Below, one piece after another: positions 13,113 to 15,896 of a stretch of 15,896 bases of DNA. The notes below the pieces were generated by a model. It saw nothing but the letters and a program-made list of their open reading frames with translations. It was not told where the DNA came from and did not search any database. Source of the DNA: an uncultured Bacilli bacterium (GTDB lineage Bacteria; Bacillota_I; Bacilli_A; RF39; UBA660); NCBI GenBank assembly GCA_958413985.1, contig CATYVZ010000013.1, forward strand, positions 1 through 15,896. Direction: 5' to 3'. The stretch's first letter is position 1, and each line of letters begins with the position of its first letter. Position numbers and translations under genes: made by a program.

Positions 13113-13865
13113 TCATATTTGTATATCTAAGTCAAATTGATCAATCGCATTTAATGTTGTCTGTTTTAAAATTTCTTCTGTGGAAACACCTTTAATTTCA
13201 GCTATTTTATTGGCCACATAGACAATATTATATGGTTGGTTTTTTTTACTTCTAAATGGCTCAGGAGTTAAAAATGGGCTATCTGTCTCTAATAATATTG
13301 CTTCAGTTGGAATTTCTTTTAGAACGTCTTTTAATTTACTATTTTTAAAAGTTAAAACCCCACCGATTCCCAATTTACAGCCAATTTTAATAAAGTTTTG
13401 GGCCATCTCGTTACTTCCAGTAAAACAATGAATATCTTTTTTTAAATCTGGATAATTCTTTAAAATCTCATAAACATCATTAGTTGCTTCGCGGGTATGA
13501 ATAACTACGGATTTATTATATCTTCTAGCTATATCTAATTGTTTGATAAAAACTTCTTTTTGTTTTTCTTTTTTGCTTTTATCCCAATAATAATCTAAAC
13601 CAATTTCACCAATACCGACAATTTTTTTATTGTTAAGGTTATCAATTATTATATTATAACTATTATCGGTAATTTGGTCGATCTCTGTTGGATGAATTCC
13701 AATGGTACCATATACATTTTTGTATTTATTACACAAATCGATTACTTCTTTATTTTCTATATCATTAGTCCCACTTACGATAATTATATTGTTTTCCATC
13801 TTATTTATTACTTCATCTATATTATCATAATATTCACTTAAGATATGGCAATGTGTATCGATCAT
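13113..13865 (-). CDS. tatD: TatD-family metal-dependent DNase
   Basis: A 250-residue TIM-barrel hydrolase of the amidohydrolase-like TatD family, with 3'-5' exonuclease activity in characterised members and a role in DNA repair and quality control of tRNA/DNA ends. Metal ligands are visible: DTHCH at residues 3-7, GIHPTE, GEIGLDYYW (bridging Glu), VIHTREA, HCFTGS and ETDSPFLTP with the last Asp. The start is the ATG at 13865: AGGAGGG sits 5 nt before it and the protein then begins MIDTHCH as in the family; an upstream in-frame reading to 13895 only adds residues across the ribosome site. Gene order spoVT ... tatD, 3D protein, rsmA recalls the Bacillus yabD-yabE-rnmV-ksgA block. Confidence 0.96.
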   Translation of the reverse strand: MIDTHCHILSEYYDNIDEVINKMENNIIIVSGTNDIENKEVIDLCNKYKNVYGTIGIHPTEIDQITDNSYNIIIDNLNNKKIVGIGEIGLDYYWDKSKKEKQKEVFIKQLDIARRYNKSVVIHTREATNDVYEILKNYPDLKKDIHCFTGSNEMAQNFIKIGCKLGIGGVLTFKNSKLKDVLKEIPTEAILLETDSPFLTPEPFRSKKNQPYNIVYVANKIAEIKGVSTEEILKQTTLNAIDQFDLDIQI

Positions 13866-13893
13866 ATAATCCCTCCTAAAAATATTATATAAC

Positions 13894-13925
13894 AAAAAAA
13901 GAAAACTTTAAATCTTTTGTTTTCT
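13894..13925 (-). terminator. Terminator of the 56-aa membrane protein gene
   Basis: AGAAAAC (13919-13925) pairs with GTTTTCT (13900-13906) on the minus strand with a 12-nt loop, running into seven Ts. It overlaps the end of the small gene, whose stop codon (13908-13910) lies in the loop, and lies 30-60 nt before tatD. Confidence 0.65.
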
Positions 13926-14078
13926 CATTTTGAAATAACATCTTAAAAATACCACTCCAACCAAAATCAGATAAATTAGAACGATCAAATTAAAATTTGA
14001 TATTAATCCAGCTATTGCTATAAATACTGGTATCAACAGTAAGATTAGCGACGCAAAATCTGAATTACTTGTGTTCAT
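13908..14078 (-). CDS. Small two-helix membrane protein (56 aa), unrecognised
   Basis: An ATG at 14078 opens a 56-codon frame ending TAA at 13908-13910. The product starts MNTSNSDFASLILLLIPVFI, continues with a second hydrophobic stretch (LIVLIYLILVGVVFL) and ends in a basic tail (RCYFKMRKQKI). That gives two membrane helices at about 11-26 and 30-46 with a short Ser-Asn turn, and a positive cytoplasmic end. AAGGGA is about 9 nt ahead of the ATG, a possible extended -10 (TGTTATATT, 14116-14124) lies further upstream, and a terminator follows. The gap between spoVT and tatD is otherwise unexplained. I know no family for it. Its place after spoVT hints at a sporulation role, but that is only inference. 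The membrane pattern, the ribosome site and the terminator make it more likely real than chance. Confidence 0.65.
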   Translation of the reverse strand: MNTSNSDFASLILLLIPVFIAIAGLISNFNLIVLIYLILVGVVFLRCYFKMRKQKI

Positions 14079-14115
14079 ATCTAGTTTTCCCTTCTATTCT
14101 TTTCGTAACAATAAT

Positions 14116-14124
14116 AATATAACA
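14116..14124 (-). promoter_or_regulatory. Possible extended -10 upstream of the 56-aa gene
   Basis: Minus-strand TGTTATATT resembles TGnTATAAT with one mismatch; TTTCAT lies 17 bp upstream as a poor -35. It is 38-46 nt before the small gene's ATG. Confidence 0.3.
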
Positions 14125-14187
14125 TATTTCTTTTAGATATGAAAACATTTCCGGTTAACAAATAGCGACATTTTACGCAAGTTTACA

Positions 14188-14712
14188 TTATTCTAGATGA
14201 TTACTTAAAAATTTCGAAGCGATTTGCGTTAATTTATAATCGATTTCATCGACCGGTTCATCCTTGCTAACGATCATAACTAACCCGATAGTATCACCAT
14301 TTATAATTATCGGTGAGACTGCATATGTACATTCTAAATCTTCTTCAGTGATTTTAAGATCTTTTTTATGTTTTTCTAGCATTTCTTCCCTTCTTGCCAA
14401 TTTGTTTTCTAAATCACTGCCAATAACCTTACCTAACAATTCTTTTTTTAATGGTCCTGAAACAGCTAAAATAGTATCATTATCTGTTATTATTACACTA
14501 TGATTGATAAACGAGTGAATAGCATCAGCCATATTTTGCGCAAAATCATTTAAGTTTTTAATTATCGAATATTTTTTTAAAACAATATTTTCATTATCGA
14601 CTAATATTTCGATGTTTTCCCCTTCTTTTATTCTTAAATTTCTTCTTATTTCTTTTGGGATAACAATTCTACCTAGTTCATCGATTCTCCTGATTATTCC
14701 AGTTGTCTTCAT
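14188..14712 (-). CDS. spoVT: Stage V sporulation regulator SpoVT (AbrB-type)
   Basis: A 174-residue transcription factor of the late forespore. Residues 1-50 are the swapped-hairpin AbrB DNA-binding domain (MKTTGIIRRIDELGRIVIP, then RRNLRIKEGENIEILVDNENIVLKKYS). Residues ~55-174 form a GAF-like ligand-binding domain (HSFINHSVIITDNDTILAVSGP ... YAVSPIIINGDTIGLVMIVS). Length matches Bacillus SpoVT (178), which sets the sigma-G regulon and affects coat, cortex and germination. The two-domain length excludes AbrB/Abh. AGGTG with a 4-nt gap precedes the ATG at 14712. Immediately upstream lies a candidate sigma-G promoter framed by a 10-bp inverted repeat (14722-14759), consistent with forespore expression and perhaps self-control. 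In Bacillus spoVT follows mfd; here a DUF6273 surface-protein gene occupies that side. Confidence 0.97.
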   Translation of the reverse strand: MKTTGIIRRIDELGRIVIPKEIRRNLRIKEGENIEILVDNENIVLKKYSIIKNLNDFAQNMADAIHSFINHSVIITDNDTILAVSGPLKKELLGKVIGSDLENKLARREEMLEKHKKDLKITEEDLECTYAVSPIIINGDTIGLVMIVSKDEPVDEIDYKLTQIASKFLSNHLE

Positions 14713-14721
14713 ATTTCACCT

Positions 14722-14759
14722 CAAGTATATTTTGCTAAAAATTAACAAGAATATACTTG
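14722..14759 (-). promoter_or_regulatory. Candidate sigma-G promoter of spoVT within an inverted repeat
   Basis: Minus-strand GTATA (14752-14756) and CAAAATA (14728-14734) are 17 bp apart, near the forespore sigma-G pattern (GnATR ... CATnnTA), with one mismatch in the -10. The boxes lie within a perfect 10-bp inverted repeat, CAAGTATATT and AATATACTTG, with an 18-bp spacer. The promoter use is supported by known sigma-G control of spoVT in Bacillus; the operator role is inference. Confidence 0.4.
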
Positions 14760-14867
14760 TATTTTTAAATTTTATTTTAAACTATTTAACATTAAAAAAT
14801 AAAAGATGTGAATATAAAAAAATAAATAATTTCGTACTAAATATAAATAAATTAAACTATATGTAAT

Positions 14868-14897
14868 AAAAAAAGGTAATAGCAAAAGTCTATTACC
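14868..14897 (-). terminator. Strong terminator downstream of the DUF6273 gene
   Basis: GGTAATAG and CTATTACC (14875-14882, 14890-14897) form a perfect 8-bp stem with a 7-nt loop, followed on the minus strand by seven Ts. It ends the transcript coming from the DUF6273 gene, about 195 nt after its stop, and separates it from spoVT. Confidence 0.85.
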
Positions 14898-15028
14898 TAA
14901 ATTGTTTAGAAACTTAATATCAAAAAGTTAGAGACAATTCTATGTTAAATGTTAAGTTCTTTGCTTTTATATCTAATTAGTGGTACTACTACTATTTGTA
15001 ATATTTTACAACTTATAATTTATTTTAT
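14898..15028. other. Non-coding stretch between terminator and large hairpin
   Basis: No credible gene on either strand. The only structure is an imperfect hairpin: AATTGT (14900-14905) with ACAATT (14934-14939) and inside it AACTT (14911-14915) with AAGTT (14925-14929). I looked here for a copy of the GC-rich end of the DUF6273 gene, as a DGR template repeat would give, and found none. Confidence 0.5.
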
Positions 15029-15086
15029 CGTTTCCATTCTAGGTTGTCCTCATTTTCATTCGGAGCAACTCTTTCGAATGGAAACG
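15029..15086 (-). repeat. Large inverted repeat just after the DUF6273 stop codon
   Basis: CGTTTCCATTC (15029-15039) and GAATGGAAACG (15076-15086) are perfect 11-bp arms. Inside, GTTG/CAAC and CTC/GAG continue the stem, giving a compact stem-loop of 58 nt. It begins 5 nt after the stop codon, has no U-tract, and the real terminator is about 130 nt farther on, so it is not a terminator. Position resembles the hairpin/cruciform found after DGR variable regions. Confidence 0.6.
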
Positions 15087-15091
15087 TTCGG

Positions 15092-15896
15092 TTAGCCTAT
15101 TCGGAAAGCTGGGGCCACCCCATAAGTAATAATAACATAGCCGTTATTCAAATCGCCAGAGGTATTGACAGCGTAGAAACCATTACTAAGATAAGAATTG
15201 ACCGAGCGCAACCACCACCAAGATGCATTTCCTTCATACATCTTTATTGCTCCACTATAATTTTCAGTGGTAATATTATTGGTGTTATAGTAATCTAATT
15301 GTCTGGTTTCTGCTTCGACTGTATCATATAGAGCGTTTTCTCCATATAATTCTTTGGTAGAAATCAAATACAATTTATCTGTTGAGGTAAAATTGGAACT
15401 ATCACTTTGACCATGACTTGATACTGTATAAGTATCGATTATTATATTTCTTAATTCACTTGGTAATGCATTATAGATTGTATCATTGACAAAACTATAT
15501 AGCTCGCTTGCTGGCCATCCGCCTACATTTGTATTAGTTGAATTCATTACATGTTTAGTTATAATATCCTCAAACTCTACTACAAAGCCACACGCTGTTT
15601 GTGGAAACCCTTCACTATTACATTCTTCTGGTGTTGACATATTTGCTATCCTTACTGTAAAGGTTTGTTCATCTCCATTACTATATCCTTCTACTGTTAC
15701 CTCTTTGGTATCTCCAACATTATATACTTCTGAAGCTTTTCCTAGTTTTATGACCTTAGCTATTGTCTCCCATGAATCTTCGGCAAATGATACTGATAGT
15801 TTTGGACATTCTTCATCATCCATAACAAATTTACCATTATCACATAATGTATATTCATGATTATTACTCTCTACTTTTAAACTAGTTAGTTTATTG
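15092..15896 (-). CDS. DUF6273-type secreted protein with C-type-lectin-like end, 5' truncated; candidate DGR target
   Basis: The frame is open through the right edge, so the 5' end is missing: 267 residues are seen, beginning NKLTSLKVESNNHEYTLCDN, and the Met encoded at 15821-15823 is internal. The visible part has two cysteine pairs (TLCDNGKFVMDDEEC and PEECNSEGFPQTAC), fitting an exported protein. It then shows the DUF6273-like core (SWETIAKVIKLGKASEVY ... GGWPASELYSFVNDTIYNALPSELR ... DKLYLISTKELYG) and the end block WWWLRSVNSYLSNGFY...GVAPAFRIG, which has the look of a C-type-lectin fold. The family name is from memory. Codon use changes sharply in the last ~40 codons (all degenerate codons but one are NNT/NNC, while the upstream part prefers NNA), and the final 27 nt are GC-rich. 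A structured inverted repeat follows. Together these suggest the variable region of a diversity-generating retroelement; the RT and template are not in the window. Confidence 0.85.
   Translation of the reverse strand, partial: NKLTSLKVESNNHEYTLCDNGKFVMDDEECPKLSVSFAEDSWETIAKVIKLGKASEVYNVGDTKEVTVEGYSNGDEQTFTVRIANMSTPEECNSEGFPQTACGFVVEFEDIITKHVMNSTNTNVGGWPASELYSFVNDTIYNALPSELRNIIIDTYTVSSHGQSDSSNFTSTDKLYLISTKELYGENALYDTVEAETRQLDYYNTNNITTENYSGAIKMYEGNASWWWLRSVNSYLSNGFYAVNTSGDLNNGYVIITYGVAPAFRIG
15098..15220 (-). other. Candidate DGR variable region
   Basis: Encodes WWWLRSVNSYLSNGFYAVN...YVIITYGVAPAFRI. Between 15122 and 15202, 26 of 27 codons end in T or C, including runs of six NNT codons (TCT TAT CTT AGT AAT GGT, and TAT GTT ATT ATT ACT TAT). 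AAT or AAC codons changed only at adenines give exactly such NNY codons. The segment 15095-15121 is GC-rich and would be the IMH-like end. This is pattern evidence only; no template is visible. Confidence 0.5.

Noticed and set aside
13884..13912. TATAAT upstream of tatD as a tatD promoter
   Set aside because: Transcription would start within the ribosome site, leaving almost no leader, and the -35 is poor.
14898..15028. Template repeat for the candidate DGR in the non-coding stretch after the gene
   Set aside because: No segment resembles the GC-rich WWLRS...GVAPAFRI coding end, on either strand. No reverse transcriptase or accessory (Avd-like) gene is in the window.
15029..15100. Integron attC-like site after the DUF6273 gene (GTTAGCC and long inverted repeat)
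   Set aside because: GTTAGCC does not match the GTTRRRY core, no matching RYYYAAC box is placed at the other end, and there is no integrase or cassette array.
15486..15860. 124-codon frame on the plus strand antisense to the DUF6273 gene
   Set aside because: It lies wholly within the coding region of the opposite strand, has no ribosome site, and its product shows no family features; it arises from the NNA-rich codon use of the real gene.
1..15896. CRISPR array, tRNA or rRNA genes, insertion sequences
   Set aside because: No regularly spaced direct repeats, no cloverleaf with the usual T-arm sequence, and no transposase-like frame or terminal repeats were seen.

Overview
This window comes from an AT-rich, spore-forming, low-GC Firmicute. 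It carries spoIID, spoIIQ, spoIIID, mbl and spoVT in Bacillus-like order, zinc-type L31, and strong GGAGG/AGGTGA ribosome binding sites. Gene spacing is tight and many Bacillus neighbours are missing, which suggests a reduced genome of the kind seen in uncultured gut Bacilli (RF39/Erysipelotrichia-like). The lineage is an inference. All genes run on the minus strand except one small regulator at 1720-1941.

Layout from left to right; minus-strand transcription runs right to left. 1-1569: a terminator, an unrecognised 353-residue protein and a Nudix hydrolase in one operon. 1570-1941: a divergent intergenic region and a plus-strand XRE repressor with a probable self-operator. 1948-5556: mbl, spoIIID, spoIIQ, spoIID, a DUF1146 (YwzB-like) membrane protein and rpiB, a condensed copy of the Bacillus rpiB...ywzB...spoIID-spoIIQ-spoIIID-mbl region. 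5619-8838: rpmE, an SGNH-fold lipoprotein/hydrolase-like protein, murA and fba, matching the Bacillus fbaA-murAB-rpmE stretch. 8924-11466: an MntP/YtaF-type membrane protein, ung and an AGCS sodium:amino-acid symporter. 11517-13865: ksgA, a secreted 3D-domain protein and tatD, the Bacillus tatD-yabE-ksgA block without rnmV. 13908-14078: an overlooked 56-residue membrane miniprotein. 14188-14712: spoVT. 14713-15091: non-coding, holding a forespore-type promoter, a strong terminator and a large hairpin. 15092-15896: the 3' part of a secreted DUF6273-type protein that runs off the right edge.

The working theme is the core of cell-wall synthesis, sporulation and housekeeping: MurA and Mbl for wall growth, SpoIID/SpoIIQ/SpoIIID for engulfment and mother-cell control, SpoVT for late forespore control, plus RsmA, L31, UDG, aldolase and RpiB.

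The most unusual element is at the right end. The last ~40 codons of the DUF6273 gene look like the variable region of a diversity-generating retroelement (DGR). They form a C-type-lectin-like WWLRS...GVAPAFRI segment in which almost every variable-looking residue has an NNT/NNC codon (as expected from adenine mutagenesis of AAT/AAC), followed by a GC-rich patch ending at the stop codon, and then within 5 nt a large inverted repeat with no U-tract. No reverse transcriptase or template repeat lies in the window, so this would be a remote target of a DGR encoded elsewhere. That reading is a hypothesis built on sequence pattern.
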